Assembly (NCBI RefSeq): GCF_048771995.1
Contig: NC_133050.1
Location: 7,426,501 to 7,490,500 of the forward strand
Direction of reading: 5' to 3'
Source: Taeniopygia guttata
Lineage: Eukaryota; Chordata; Aves; Passeriformes; Estrildidae
DNA length: 64,000 bases
Program-made: the position numbers and the translations under genes
Notes under the pieces: generated by a model
Told to the model about the DNA's origin: nothing
Seen by the model: the letters and a program-made list of their open reading frames with translations, nothing else
The model's database searches: none
Part shown: positions 31,976 to 45,192 of the stretch, one piece after another
Layout: the number at the start of each line of letters is the position of its first letter
Position numbering within the stretch: the first letter of the stretch is position 1

Positions 31976-33384
31976 TTTAATTTTCCAGCCAGGAACTCCT
32001 TTTCTTCCTCCTTGGACTTCCTGCTTTTCAATAGAATGCTATTTTCCAGACCATCACCATTTTAACCCCAAAAAGCTTTTATCCTGCAGCTTCTCTTCCC
32101 GGGATTTTCGCTGTGTCCATCCCACTCCTATTGCCAGCGGAAAACCACGACTCCTAGCTCCATCCCAGAGTTTAAACTCGGGTTTTAATCCTCGTTTCAA
32201 CCCTCAGTGTGGAGGCTGCAGCTCGTGTCCTCCTCCCACCCTGTTCCAAGTGGAGCAGTGAGATCCACCCATCTTTTATGGGTCTCATTAGGGACCAGCT
32301 GGATATTTGAAATCCCAGATCGCTTTAAGCCCAGCCTGATATCGAGGCCAGATTTTTTGGGGCATGGTTTAATTATGGATTGAAGGCTGTGCTTGTCCTG
32401 GATTGTGCCCACACAGATTGGGCAAGGAAAACACGGAGGGAGAAGGGATAATTTTCTGCATTTTCCTCATTTTACCTCTGTGGAGCTGCTGGGGGAGAAA
32501 TTAAGGGCTGGCAAAGTGGGGGCTTGAGGTGATTTCCTAAATAAGTCCCCACTTCACTCCAGAAATCTCTGGGGGAGACAAAATCCAGGGGGGATTTCTC
32601 ACATCTCCCCCTGAACATCCCATTTTAACCTTTCTGAGTTAAAATATCGGATTTTTTTTTTCCCCCAACTGATTGAAGTCCAATCTCCTTAGACTTGAAA
32701 GTGAGGAAAAGGCACCCAACAGGCAACAATGGGGGATTTTTCCAGCTCAAAAGTTGGATCTGGAATGGCTGATTTTGGCTTTGGAAAAAGAAGATTGGTC
32801 TGGGGGTTGGGATCCTTGAGTGATTTCACACGATTTGTAAAATCTCATCCCAGAACTCCTGAAAGGAAGTGAAAAAGGAGTGCTTGGATGTTCCTGGTAC
32901 ATTTGGAATTCAACACTATAAATATATTTTAACCGAAGCCAGCAGTAAAGAAGATTTTGAGTAAGGAAAATCTGTGTTCTGCTCTCTGAAGGATTGGGAA
33001 AATACTTAGGGCAAGTTCTCCAACTTAACACTGGAGCCTCCTGGAAGACAGCTGAGGGTGAGAACATTGTAGAAATTAAATTTTAAATTATCATTCTTTA
33101 ATGACACTGACTCTTTAGAATATGAAAAGAGCACCATGGAATTATTGAGACTCTTTAAGGATTCAGAGGGAGTTTTCTGTGCCCTCCCTAATTTCCACGA
33201 GCTGAGTGTAAAACTTCAATTAACTCCAAACTAAAGGATAATAAAAAGGCTTTTTCTGGCAAAACACCCCCTTGTCCTTTCACGAGCTCCCCCTGTCATT
33301 TGATATTCAGATAGCAACAATAATAATAATAATAATACAAAATAATTGATTTAAAATTCAATAATTGATCCAAAATTGACTTAC

Positions 33385-33460
33385 CCGGATCACCCAAGGA
33401 GGAGAGGAAAAGAAAAGTGATTAGGGAGGCTTCTACGTAGCAAATGCTTTTATACACGTC
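33385..33460 (-). promoter_or_regulatory. Gene J promoter and non-coding exon 1 (inferred)
   Basis: TATAAAA on the minus strand at 33,448-33,454, about 30 bp before a short exon ending GGGTGATCCGG with donor GTAAGT at 33,384-33,379. No other minus-strand coding exon lies between here and gene J, so the pair implies an intron of about 2.13 kb. Confidence 0.65.
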
Positions 33461-36040
33461 CCCAAAGTGCCTGGAGGATGTGACACCCTCTTTGCATGAA
33501 GTCTTAATTAGTTGCAAAACAAACTTTGCTGCCTGCATAACTTCTGCGAGTAATGAAACTGTTTTGCTCCCTGTTTGTGTTTGTTCCCTCCCGGAGCTTC
33601 CCAGAGCGTGCTACGCCCTCCGGGCAGGATTCACTTTGCCCTTTCAAGGGCCAAAAATAGGGCTCGATCTGCTCCTAATTAACCACATTTCAGTTATTTC
33701 GGGGCCTGATCAAGGGTTCTTTTATTGGCATTGGGTTTTCCCTCTCAGGTTCTGTGAAAGGGAGCTGCAGTGGCATCATTTCCTATCAGGGTGCAGCATT
33801 GTTTTTATAATTTCCCAGTGCGGATGGGAATTTTTTTTATTCCCAAAACACTCCCGGGGGCATCAGTTGTACCCCTACACAGCCGGACACCCACGGAAAA
33901 GGAGAAAGAATAAATTCACAACTCCAGAATTCTCAATACACCCCACGAATTCTCAAGAAATCTTCAATTTCACGGAGTCAGTGAACACCTCTGACCCCGC
34001 GGGGAAAGCTCAGCCTTATCTTCATCCTCTCCTTACAAATCCTTGGACGGGGTTTAAACAGCTGGATTTGCTCCCGGGATTTGGGGGTTTGACCCCAGCG
34101 CAATTAAAGGCACCCAAATCCCACCCACGGTTCTGGCTCCTGACTCAAGGTGAAATCACCGAGCCTCACTCGGGCTTGGTTTTGTTTGTTGGGGCTTTTT
34201 TCCCCCCTTTCTCCCCAGTTTTTTGGGTTGGAAAGGATAAAATTGTGGGAAAGGAAAGGTTGGACCCCCCAGGTTTTCTGGGACGGAATTAAGGGGGCGG
34301 GGGGAAAGTAGGCAAGAAATTGTTCTGTCCTGATGAAAACTTAATTTAACCCAAATTAGGGATGTGAGTTCAATATAAAACCATTGAAATACCGGAGAAA
34401 ATGGCGGTGGATAGTTTAACAATATTTTTGAGTGAGCCAGACATGGATATAAAATGTTTTTATTAAGATTTTAAGGAGGAAATCAATGACAGAAAAAATC
34501 ATAATAAAGACACAAATCAGGATTCCCAGAGAAAGAGATTTCTGAGGGAGCCAGGAACGTTTTGGGATAACAGTCCCCAAACAGTTTTATTTCTTTACTA
34601 CATAAAAGCTGTCCTTAATTGAAATCCTATTGGAATACCGGGATGGGATGCACTTAAATAAATTCCGCCTCCGTGTCGTGTCCCTGACGCCCAAATCTGC
34701 ATAAATCCCTTGGGATCAGCACGAACCTTTTTGTTCCCAAGTGCCCACAAAAGGTTTTGCCTTAGGACCCCTCTCTGGCTGCAGATAATTTATGCTGGGA
34801 GGGAAAATGGAGAGTAAATAACAATTAGGAACGAAGGGAGGCAGCTCAACTTCCTGGCACCTCGCTTGGGATATGAATCCTGGGGAAGAGGAATGAGAAT
34901 TGTGGATATCCCATCCCTGGAAGTGTCCAAGGCAGGTGGGAATGCCCCAGGATTTAACCCCAATTAACCAGCCTTAGGTTATATGAAAGATGTATCACAA
35001 AATTAATTCAGTTGAAGATATAAAGGGACACTAATGCATATTTTTATATTTTAATATTTTAAAAAAAATTTAATTTATAAATGTTTTCATTTTTATTTTT
35101 ATATGCCTATAATTACATCTATGTCTAGGATATATATTTATATTTTTATATTTTTTATTTCTGTATTTATATATTTTCGGGGTTTTGTACTTTTAATATT
35201 TTATTTATATGTTTTTTTTGTTTTGTTTTATTTTATGTTTTATTTTATATTTCATTTATATTTATAGTTATATTTTATTTCCTTTCGGAACCCACATACT
35301 AAGATTTGCTTCTTGCCGACTAACCGCTCAACACTTTTGAAAGACAATAATTAATTGTATTTATATAAAAATTCACACAATGTGCTGCCAAGTGCAGATA
35401 AACTGAAATCTAATGGTTTATCCATTGGAAGTTGGATTTGATGACCTTGGAGCTCTTTTCTTGGGATTCTGTGAACCCTCCCCTTTTCCCAGCCCCTTGT
35501 GCTGCAGAACATTCTGGAACTCACAGGGATTTCTACTCCCTCTGCATTTTTGGGCCCTCTATAAAAAACCTCCTTGGCCCTTCCCTCGCAGGCGGATTTT
35601 CCGTTGCCTTTGGCAGATTTTAATTCCAGTTATTATCTGGGTTTAGGGAAGCACAGGAGGCAAATGAATCCTCCCAGGTCACCCCGGGAGCAGCCGGAGG
35701 AACCCGCAGTGAACTGGGCTGACGTTTATTTCAATTCCACATTTGAATTCCAGCGGCTCCTGCAGGCCTCGGCCGCGGTTCCGCGGGATCTGCGGCGGGA
35801 AGGAGAACCCCCAAACGCAGGATCAGCGTGATGGAGCTGGGAATGGAGGACTGGGAGCTCCAAAGCCTGGCAGGATTAAGGGAGGAGCTGGGAGCGCTTC
35901 TGGACGTGTCCTGAAATGGCTTTTCCAGCTGGGGCCTGGAAATATGGGCCAGTAAACACAGCCCTGGGTTTTATTTTAATAAATAATTTTGTTTTCAAAG
36001 TGTCCTGCGTAGTCACGTTCTCTCTGTGTGCTGTTTTGGG
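33461..36040. other. Gene-poor region
   Basis: No gene recognised. Contains an AT-rich stretch (35,030-35,290), a short CR1-like piece near 34,885-34,960 (CCCATCCCTGGAAGTGTCC), and a small GC-rich patch at 35,690-35,830. A TATA-like CTATAAAAAACC at about 35,560 has no donor or coding exon behind it. Confidence 0.5.
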
Positions 36041-36044
36041 AGTA

Positions 36045-36185
36045 CTGGAATGGTTTGGGTGGAAGGAGATTTAAAATAATTTCATTCCAAGCCCTCCCAG
36101 GAGCACAGGCGGCATTCAGCCAGGCCTCGGACACTTCCAGGGATGGGGAATCCACAATTCCCTGCAAATCCTCCCCACCCTCCAC
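36045..36185 (-). mobile_element. CR1 LINE 3' fragment
   Basis: Antisense: GGAATGGTTTGGGTGGAAGG, GGACACTTCCAGGGATGGGG. Confidence 0.65.
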
Positions 36186-36640
36186 AGAACATTTATATCC
36201 TTAATTCCTCCCTTGGAATGAGCAGCAAACTTTGATTTCTTTCCATTTTCCCCTCAAAAAAAGTGCTGAGTTTGCGGAAGTTGCTGGAGGCCTCCAAGGC
36301 CCGATCCCTAATTAAAGCCCAGGCCTTTGTTTATGTCTTTCGAAACCTAAAGCTGCCACTTAAGAAATCTGCAATTACTGGGGCCTGCAAATTGCTCCCG
36401 TGGATGGGGTAATGATCCCCAGGCAGAAAATAATTCCTTTTTAATGAAAATCCTGCCCCAAAAATGCCCCCGTAGGAAACGCCGGCGCTGCCAAGGAATA
36501 ATCGCATCAGTGTGGATTTATCTGCTTTTTAACAGCTAAAGAGGGAGGAAACCACGCAAATAAAAAATAATAATAATAATAAAAACAGGAGGGTGAAGCG
36601 GTGGGAATTTTCTTCGATTAATTGAAATGTTAACGAAGCC

Positions 36641-36667
36641 TTTTGTGTGTGTGTGTGTGTGTGTGAG
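36641..36667. repeat. (GT)n microsatellite
   Basis: About 12 GT dinucleotides ending in GTGTGAGG. Confidence 0.85.
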
Positions 36668-37139
36668 GTGCTAATTAATTCCAGGTTAATTTTTTAGGAT
36701 GAGTTGTGCATTCTCTCCTTGTGGGTCACACTGGCCCCGTTTGCATTTCTGACCTTCCCACTCTGCTCCTGGTGCTTCCCCAGAATTCCAGAATAATTGT
36801 CTTTTTTGGACTCTGAGGCTCAGAATTAAACTGAAAAAAATCAATTTTTTTTTTCTCAGTTTCTTCTCCTGACAAGCCCCAGATTTTTATTAAATCTTAA
36901 TCAAAGTTCTTTATTTCTTATTCCTTTATCAATATGAAAAAAATCAGCTCTGAGCCCCTCCCCCTAAATCCAAAATTAACCATGAATGATCTCCACATTT
37001 TGATTTAAAAATTAGTCCCTGCTTGTGTAATTCCTGAGGAATCAGTGTTGTCCAATGTCCAGGTTTTCTCTGCAACAAATTCCAGCATTTGCCCATCCTG
37101 GGAAATCTGGCAGAAGTAAAAAACCAAAGTTTTCATATC

Positions 37140-38095
37140 AAAATCAAACCAGATAAAATATTTATAATTATTAATATTATATTTGCAATAACAAATATGG
37201 TTGTTATTTAATATTTAGTGTACTGCTAATAGAGTATTATTTATGATAAATTTAATTAATATATATAATTTATTACATTTATAGCATTATATGAATAATT
37301 ATAAATATATGATAGATTTAAAATCTATTTATATTTTTATATTTATAGATTTATAATTTATGATTTAAAAATATTTTTATATTTCTATATTTTTAGAGTT
37401 TTATATATTTGCAATTTTATATTTTATGTTTTGGTTTATATATTTTTATATTTTAATAGAAATATATTTATATAAAAATATAAATATAAATTTAAAAATC
37501 GATAAATAAATACATTTACTAGATTTATTTTTATTTTATATTTTCTTATATATTTTAAAAAGATCTGTTTATGACCAAGGATATCCATTACCAGGTCCTT
37601 CGGGGTGACTTTGTGACACTCTTTGTGATCCTGCAATCCTGCTGCATCCCTAAAAGCTGCTAATGAGCGTTTTACATGAATAAATCATTCATGAGAGTTT
37701 GCAAAGGGCTCTGAAATCCTTTAATCTGAAACTTCCCGGGGCTGTTCCCGGGGACTGGCGTTGCCTCGGGAACTTTGCAGAGTCACCCATTTTTGCAGGA
37801 ATAATTCCAGTGAGAAATGGGATGAATTATTAAAAAAATGGGAAATAGGAATAAAAATGGGCAATTCAATGATTTTCAGGGAAAGGGGGGATGGAGCATG
37901 CGCCCTTTTCCTACTGAAATCTCCCAGTATTCCGATTATTTTGGATATATATTTTGGATATATAATGAATTATATATATATATAATTGTATATATAAAAT
38001 TGCATATATATTTAATATATAATAAATTATATATATAGTTGCATATATAAAATTATATATATTTTTTTTTTAATTTTAAAAAATTAATTATTATT
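37140..38095. repeat. AT-rich low-complexity DNA
   Basis: TATA/TAAAT-rich runs at 37,140-37,560 and 37,940-38,095. The stretch between is ordinary intergenic sequence with no recognised gene. Confidence 0.6.
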
Positions 38096-38994
38096 TCCCC
38101 TACAGTGGGGAGATGGGAAGAGGGAGGGAGGGAATTTTCCCTGCTCCAAACCTTTTCCGAGGAGGAACCACGAGGCTCTGCTGCGACACCTGAACTGGAG
38201 CACTAAAAATCAGGAGCAGAGAAGCCCCAGTTCCTTCTGGGAGTTTCTGGGGCAGGACCTGGAGCTGCTGGAACCTTGAGAGGATGGAGGAAAGGCTGAA
38301 GGAATTATTCTGCCCGCACAGAAATTGGGATTTCACTCCCTTTTTTTTTTCCAAAAACGGGACATTTCTGGCCACCTTCGTTGTGCTCTGAAACGCTTCT
38401 TTGAGCGTCACTCCCAATTAAAGGGCCAAGAGCTGCCCCGAGGCTGAAAAAAACTCATTCCGAGCTAATTTTGGGGCCGTTTTACCAAAACCTGCAGCTT
38501 TCAGCATCGGAACTGACAAAAACCTCATTCCCGAACTCATTTTGGAGCAGTTTTACCAAAACCTGCAGCTTTCATCCCCGGGAACGAGGCAGGGAAAGTG
38601 CCCGGTGTCCCCCGAGCTCTGCCCTTCCCTACAGCCAGATTTGTTTTTTACCTGCTCCTTGTTTGCTCCTTTACTAGAGCAGCCAATTTTTATTTTTTTT
38701 CCTCTTTAAATCCCTCTAAATGAGGAGGTGTGACGGGGAGAGCCCCGGGGCAGCGGCTCCGATCCCAAATTTTGCCATCCCAGGTGCTCATTAATGGTTT
38801 GCACATCCCTGTGTCATTATCCCCAGCGTGGAATTGGCTTCAGACACCCATGGATTGAGCAATAAAAGCCCTCAAAGATAAACAGATCAGCGCTCAGCTG
38901 TCATTCCAGTAATCGGCTCCTAATCAGGTCAGGATTCTTGGCCTTGTAAGGGTTTTTTCTTATTTTATTATTTCCTAAGCTTCTTGCATATTGA

Positions 38995-39200
38995 AGCCCA
39001 AGAATGGAATAAATTAAATCCCAGTAGTGGAATAAATTAAATCCCAGTAATGGAATGAATTAAATCCCAGTAGTGGAATCAATAAAATCCCAAGAGTGGA
39101 ATCAATAAAATCCCAACAGTGGAATAAATTGAATCCCAAGAGTGGAATAAATGAAATCCCAAGAATGGAATAAATTCAATGCAATAAATTCCATTATAAT
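38995..39200. repeat. ~20-bp minisatellite
   Basis: About nine units of GTGGAATAAATTAAATCCCA-like sequence. Confidence 0.75.
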
Positions 39201-39304
39201 TAATGGAATAACCTGGATCCAGGGGGAGGCAAATCAGCTCCTTTCCCTGGGTTTCAGGAATCCATTCCCTGGGTTTGCGTTGGGATTTCCTGTCAGTCTC
39301 CCAG

Positions 39305-39955
39305 GAAATCACGGAATCCTTTGGGATGGAAGGGGCCTTAAAACGCACCTCATTCCCCCCTGCCATGGACAGGGACATTCCAGGGACATTCCCACCTTCC
39401 CTGGCTGCTCCAGCCTGGCCTTGGACACGTCCACGGATGGAGCATCCATGGGATAACCCCTGCCAGGACCTCCCCAGCCTCCCAGGGAGGAATTCCTTCC
39501 CAAAATCCCATCTAAATTTCCTTTCTGTCAGTCTGAACCTTCCCAAAATCCCATCTAAACCCCTCTGCACGGGTCTGATCCCATTCCCCCTTGTCCTGGC
39601 ACCCCATCCCTTGGGAATTGTCTCTCCCCGTGGTCGTCGAAGCCCCTTCAGGTCCTGCAAGGCCACAGTTGGGTCACCCCAAAGCTTCTCGAGGTGAACA
39701 TTCCCAGCTCTCCCAGCAGAGCTGCTCCATCCCTCGGATCCATCCTGGAGCCCTCTCTGGGCTCTCTCCAGCAGCTCCAGGTTCTCCCTGGGCTGGACTT
39801 AGGGCTGGGGCGGCTCCGCAGGTGAGGTCTCACCTGAGCTGGACCCCCCCCACATCCCCACCTCGTTTTGTTCCCAGTGCTGCTGCATTCAATTGTCACA
39901 GGAATCCCAAGCAGCCTTGGACCTGCTCCAGAGGCTCCGTGGGAGGTTATTGTGA
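39305..39955 (-). mobile_element. CR1 LINE 3' fragment
   Basis: Long antisense copy: AATCACGGAATCCTTTGGGA, TGGACAGGGACATTCC, CTCTGCACGGGTCTGATCCC, CTCTCCCCGTGGTCGTCGAA, up to CAGAGGCTCCGTGGGAGG. Same subfamily as the copy at 19.8 kb. Confidence 0.8.
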
Positions 39956-40497
39956 CACACAAAATGACTTTTTAATGAAAAAAAAATTAATAACCCTGGG
40001 TTCTGACGCTGTCAAATGCTGTCTGCCCAGGGAGTAATCAAATTTCAGCTGACGTTCTTGCCCAGGTGACAAAACCATTCCAGTTTTGCATTGTAGCTGC
40101 AATATTTCCATGGCTGATGCACTTTGTGTGTCTCAACCATTTAATGAATATTTGGGATTGTCTTTGAAGTTCTTCCTTTCAAGAAGCTGAAGCTTCAGTT
40201 GTTCTGCAGACAGACACCTCTGAGGCTTCGGGATGTGGCATGAAGCTAAATGAGAGATGGAGGTTCTGATACTGCTGGGAGGGAACTTCCAGAGAAATGT
40301 GCCCTTTTTTTTTAATTTAAAAAAATAATTCCTAAAATAATTCCTATTTTTAAATTTAAAAAATACTTATTTTTGAAGTATTGAAATTTCTTTTTTTTTA
40401 TATTTAAACATACTCCCTAATAATTTCACTTTGAGTGAAATGTCCTTTTTTTTTATTTTAAAAAAATGCTTTCTTAAAAGATTCCCGTCAGTTGTAG

Positions 40498-40690
40498 AGT
40501 CACGGAATGGTTTGGGGTGGAAGGGACCTTAAAGATCACCTTGTCCCAACCCCTTCCATGGGCAGGGCCACCTCCCACTGGGCCAGGTTGCCCAATATCC
40601 CATCCAGCCCAGCCTGGAACGGATCACATCCTGGAACCGATCATTTCTTCAGCCTCAACCACCACAGGATGCATTCCCAATTAATTCAGT
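40498..40690 (-). mobile_element. CR1 LINE 3' fragment
   Basis: Antisense: GTCACGGAATGGTTTGGGGT, GGACCTTAAAGATCACCTTG, CCATGGGCAGGGCCACC, TCCCACTGGGCCAGGTTGCC. Confidence 0.85.
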
Positions 40691-41939
40691 TCTTCTCTGA
40701 ACTGAAATCTTCAAATAATTCTAAAAATAAAATGGAATCATTTTATCTCTTCATGGTCAGTTCAATTCTTGTTTTGCTGCAGTCATGATGTGCCAAGCTC
40801 TGCTTTAATGAGTAAAATTAAACATTTCTCTTCTCAAAAATGTTTTGGGGTGGAAAAATTGCAGCTGGAGACTTCCTCCCCTTGGTTAGCCAAAATTAAC
40901 TGCTCAAATTATCCGAGTTGAACAGAAATTATTGTTGTCTGCACCACCTGAATGAAGCATTTGGGCTTCTGGCTTTGGGGATGGCCATAAATAAACCCAA
41001 ATTAGGTGTCCCAGCAATTGCAGGGATGCCACCAGCCTGAGTTCCCAATTGCTCCCATTCCTGTCCTACAGCAGCGCTGTCAGGATGTCACCAGAAGCCA
41101 TCCTGGCCTCCAAACTGTGGTGCCAGGACATAAAACCTGAGCACATTCCAGCCCTAATTAGGCCAGGGAAGCAACTTGCCCAGTTGCCAGCTGCTGAATG
41201 CTTTATTTCCACTGAGAAACAGAGTTTGGCTCCCTGTTGGAAAAAGGGAAGGAAAAACCACTCCTGGAGACTTTGCAGAAGTTGCTCTGAGGGTCGAGGG
41301 GGAATTATTTCCCCTTAAAATGTGAAGTTGACTTGGAAAAACCCCACATTTAAAAAAATCAGATTTTGGTTATTAAATACACTTGGAGATTCCACACAAA
41401 CTGAAGCTAGCGAAACAATAAACTATATACCATGAGGTGCTTTCTGGAATAAAATGCTGAATGTTGACTGAAAAACTAAAAAAGCTGGTGCCAGGCTGGG
41501 TTTGTGACCTAATTAGGCTCTCACCTAAATCAGGGTTTCATTCTCCATGAGAGATTCAAACCAGACATGAGGCACAATCTGAAAACACAGGGAAAAATAG
41601 CTGCAATTACACTTATGCAAAACATGCAAATGCTGTGTGAATCTGGAGCTACCTGGGATGAGTCTGGCAGGGTTTAATTTGGAAATGGCCACGAGACAGT
41701 CCAGGCAGTGACTAAAGTGCCAGACAGAGGAGGAAAAACACATTGATTTCCAAGGAGATCGCCACAAAGGCCTGAATTACCTGAATCAACAATGCTGGCC
41801 AGGAGAGGCCTTTGATCTCTAATTAAGTCACATAAAACGAGGTTCCAGCCTGGAATGGGGATGCCGGCAGCAAGGAAACAGGGAAGGAGCACTGCAGCCC
41901 CAAATCAAAGGTTGGTGCAGGAGGAAGGGAGTGTTTTCC
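40691..41939. other. Intergenic upstream of the feather genes
   Basis: Nothing recognised beyond unique sequence. Confidence 0.45.
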
Positions 41940-42072
41940 ATGTTGGATGAGCTTGGGAAACGCATCCCATGAGCAAAGGCTTGGCCTGGGGCTGCCCAGG
42001 ATGGTATAAAACCCACTCTGAGCGCAGGATCCCTCATTCACCACTCGTGCCTTCTCCTCCTCGGTGACACAG
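41940..42072 (+). promoter_or_regulatory. Gene K promoter and exon 1
   Basis: TATAAAA at 42,005-42,011. Upstream a diverged form of the feather proximal module (GGATGAGCTTGGGAAACGC). Exon 1 (about 42,035-42,072) ends TCGGTGACACAG with donor GTGAGC, as in gene O. Confidence 0.8.
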
Positions 42073-42368
42073 GTGAGCTGCAACCACCTTTGCCTTCCTC
42101 TTCTCCTCCTCCTTCTTCTCTTTGCCTTTGCCTTCATCACTGCTGTGTGGCACCGCTGAGAACTTTGCTCCCAGATCCTGCTCTCAGCCTCTGCTCAGTG
42201 CGAGGAGCTGGGAGAAGCTCTTGGGCTCTTTGCAGGAAGCCGTGGGGATGGGGATCCCGATCCTTTCTTCCTCCCTATTCCCTGTCCCTTGTCCCAGCCT
42301 CTGCTCCTGCTGAGGCCGAGCCTCACGTTCTGCCGGTGCCTTCTGCAGGTTCTCCTCCAGCCAGAGCC

Positions 42369-42674
42369 ATGTCCTGCTACGACCTGTGCCGGCCCTGCGG
42401 CCCCACCCCGCTGGCCAACAGCTGCAACGAGCCCTGTGTCCGGCAGTGCCAGGACTCGCGGGTCATCATCGAGCCGTCCCCCGTGGTGGTCACCCTGCCC
42501 GGGCCCATCCTCAGCTCCTTCCCCCAGAACACCGCCGTGGGATCCTCCACCTCCGCCGCCGTGGGCAGCATCCTGAGCGAGTCCGGGGTCCCCATCAACT
42601 CGGGGGGCTTTGGGCTCTCGGGGCTCTCTGGCCTTGGTGGCCGCTACTGCGGCCGCAGGTGCCTGCCCTGCTAG
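42369..42674 (+). CDS. Gene K: feather keratin (feather beta-protein), 101 aa
   Basis: Classic feather beta-keratin: [20 protein letters not shown] head, [10 protein letters not shown], core [20 protein letters not shown], then [20 protein letters not shown] and a short [12 protein letters not shown] tail ending [10 protein letters not shown]. The main structural protein type of barb and rachis. Exon 2 starts at 42,349 (TTCTGCAG); intron 276 bp; AATAAA at 43,044-43,049. With M it has RVIIEPSP at 31-38 where L, N and O have RVVIQPSP, which adds a negative charge before the central strand. Confidence 0.96.
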   Translation: MSCYDLCRPCGPTPLANSCNEPCVRQCQDSRVIIEPSPVVVTLPGPILSSFPQNTAVGSSTSAAVGSILSESGVPINSGGFGLSGLSGLGGRYCGRRCLPC

Positions 42675-43068
42675 AGCCGGGCCGGACGTCCAGCGAGTGC
42701 CTCGCCAGGCCAAGCGTGCCCTGGAGCTGCTGGCCAGCGTTTCCAGAGCCTTTGGCCCCCGCAGCCCTCCTGCCAAGGAGGGAGGCAAACGTGGCCAGCT
42801 GAGGCTTCTGCTTGTCCTGCTTTCTCCTGCGCCTCCCCGGCCCTGCCGGGCCCTGCTCTGCTGGCCCAGGGGCTCAGCCCCAGCCGGCGCAGCGGGGTCC
42901 TGCTGCTCCCGCTGGCCCCGTGCCCGGGGCAGGCAGACGTGTGTCCCACCGCTGGCACAGCCAGGGCTGCCTGCCCGGCCCTGCTGCTGGGCCAGCCTGG
43001 CCCGGGCCCTGCCCACCCCTGCTTTGTTTCTGTCTTCACACTCAATAAAGTTCACTCTGCATTGGAAC

Positions 43069-44140
43069 TGGTGGCTCCTGGAATTCCTGCCCTGCTGGGA
43101 TGTGCAGCCCAGCTGCTCCATGGGGGCTGTGATGCCCTGGGGGGTTTGGGTGGTTAAAGGGCAGGGATCGACCTTTCTCACACCTGGGCAAGGTGAGAAC
43201 CTCCAAGGCAGTGGCTGCAAGTGCCATGGGGCAGTGGAGGGCGTGTGGCTTTGTGTGGGCGTGCACAGGGTGAGCAGGAGATGCCCCAGGGCTCAGCTGA
43301 GCCCGGCTGAGGTTGGGGACGTGCTGAGGGTGGATGTGTAACGTGGACATGGGACAGGGATGGACACATGGGGACCATGATCCCTCCTGTGAGGGAGGGC
43401 AGCAGTGATGGTGACATGGCCTGGGACTGTATCCAGGGAGCAGTGGAACCATCTTCACCCCCACCCAAATTGTCCTGTGGTCAGAGGCATTAATTGCTGT
43501 GGAGTCATTCCGTGTGCCACAGTGTCCGGAAGGGGCAGGAGTCTGGAGCAGGCCTGCAGAACTCTGCTGTGCAGACTGGCCTCTTGGCCTTGGAGATTTT
43601 TCCAGCCTTGAGGACCCTGGGATTCCTCCAGACGAGTGACCCATGCTCAATCCATTTCCCCTGCACCAACACCTGGCACAGGACTCACTTTTCTCTTTGC
43701 ACACCTGCCCTGGGTGCCATGTGTCACCTCAGAACAACGAGCTGTCCCTGTGCCTCAGGCTTTGGATGATGTGCTTGGATGCAGACAAGGAAACAGCCAT
43801 TTGTAGCTGGAAATGCAAAACAAAGGCTTTGGGAAGAGGTCTGTAAATCTGCACAGAGATCTCTCCTGAAAGGTCAATGTTCTGGTTCATCAACTGAAAC
43901 CCAATGTCCAAACTCTGGAAGGTCAATTTTTGCCTCATAAGATGGAACCCAACGTCCAACCTCCCTCCTGGATCAAATGTCCCCTGGAGTACCGCCTGGT
44001 TACCCTGTGCACAATCACAAGGCCAATCAATAATAATAATCACTCCCTCCAATCCCACCCAACCCCCCCAGGGCATCACAGCCCCCATGGAGCAGCTGGG
44101 CTGCACATCCCAGCAGGGCAGGAATTCCAGGAGCCACCAG
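43069..44140. other. K/L convergent intergenic region
   Basis: No gene. The part at 43,069-43,320 is repeated in inverted form at about 47,050-47,290 beyond gene M. The part at 44,040-44,120 repeats the same K-side flank. The rest is unique. Confidence 0.6.
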
Positions 44141-44533
44141 TTCCAATGCAGAGTAAACTTTATTGAGTGTGAAGACAGAAACAAAGCAGGGGTGGGCAGG
44201 GCCCGGGCCAGGCTGGCCCAGCAGCAGGGCCGGGCAGGCAGCCCTGGCTGTGCCAGCGGTGGGACACACGTCTGCCTGCCCCGGGCACGGGGCCAGCGGG
44301 AGCAGCAGGACCCCGCTGCGCCGGCTGGGGCTGAGCCCCTGGGCCAGCAGAGCAGGGCCCGGCAGGGCCGGGGAGGCGCAGGAGAAAGCAGGACAAGCAG
44401 AAGCCTCAGCTGGCCACGTTTGCCTCCCTCCTTGGCAGGAGGGCTGCGGGGGCCAAAGCCTCTGGAAACGCTGGCCAGCAGCTCCAGGGCACGCTTGGCC
44501 TGGCGAGGCACTCGCTGGACGTCCGGCCCGGCT

Positions 44534-44839
44534 CTAGCAGGGCAGGCACCTGCGGCCGCAGTAGCGGCCACCAAGGCCAGAGAGCCCCGAGAGCCCAAAG
44601 CCCCCCGAGTTGATGGGCACTCCCTCCTCGCTCAGGATGCTGCCCACGGCGGCGGAGGTGGAGGATCCCACGGTGGTGTTCTGGGGGAAGGAGCTGAGGA
44701 TGGGCCCGGGCAGGGTGACCACCACGGGCGAGGGCTGGATGACCACGCGGGAGTCCTGGCACTGCCGGACACAGGGCTCGTTGCAGCTGTTGGCCAGCGG
44801 GGTGGGGCCGCAGGGCCGGCACAGGTCGTAGCAGGACAT
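44534..44839 (-). CDS. Gene L: feather keratin, 101 aa
   Basis: Feather beta-keratin with [13 protein letters not shown] and [10 protein letters not shown]. It ends GRRCLPC like K. Exon 2 starts at 44,859 (CTCTGCAG); intron 333 bp; donor GTGAGC at 45,192. Poly(A) signal AATAAA at 44,164-44,159, followed by the conserved CTCTGCATTGG (here TTACTCTGC, one base changed from the other copies). Tail-to-tail with K. Confidence 0.96.
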   Translation of the reverse strand: MSCYDLCRPCGPTPLANSCNEPCVRQCQDSRVVIQPSPVVVTLPGPILSSFPQNTTVGSSTSAAVGSILSEEGVPINSGGFGLSGLSGLGGRYCGRRCLPC

Positions 44840-45192
44840 GGCTCTGGCTGGGGGAGAACCTGCAGAGAGAGCAGCCAAAGCACCCACGGGCTGTGAGGCA
44901 CCCAGGGAGATGTGCTGGGCAGGACGAAACACAGCCCGGGCACAAGGGACAGCCTGGAGAGGGAGGAAGGCAGCAATTCCACAGCCCTGAGCCCAAAGAG
45001 TTCCCTGCAAAGAAATCCCAACATCTCCCACCTGTCCCCAGGAAAAAACATCCACAAAAACCTGCTGAGAGCAGCATCAAGGAGAAAGGCTCTCAGAGAC
45101 CACCAGGGAGAGGCAAAACTTCCATTGAGGGCCAAGGCAGAAGAGAAGAGAAGAGAAAGGAAAAGAGGGAGGCAAAGGCCCTTGCAGCTCAC

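Noticed and set aside
33444-34292. 282-codon plus-strand frame overlapping the gene J promoter
   Set aside because: Composition is mixed, no family resemblance, no splice or promoter support, AT-rich surroundings.
35555-35990. TATA-like CTATAAAAAACC followed by a GC-rich patch and AATAAATAATTTT
   Set aside because: No non-coding exon/donor pair and no beta-protein core in any frame; considered a chance match or very old relic.
44163-44537. Conserved 124-codon frame antisense to feather 3' UTRs
   Set aside because: It lies wholly in the strongly conserved 3' UTR of L (and M, N, K); conservation is explained by the UTR duplicates.
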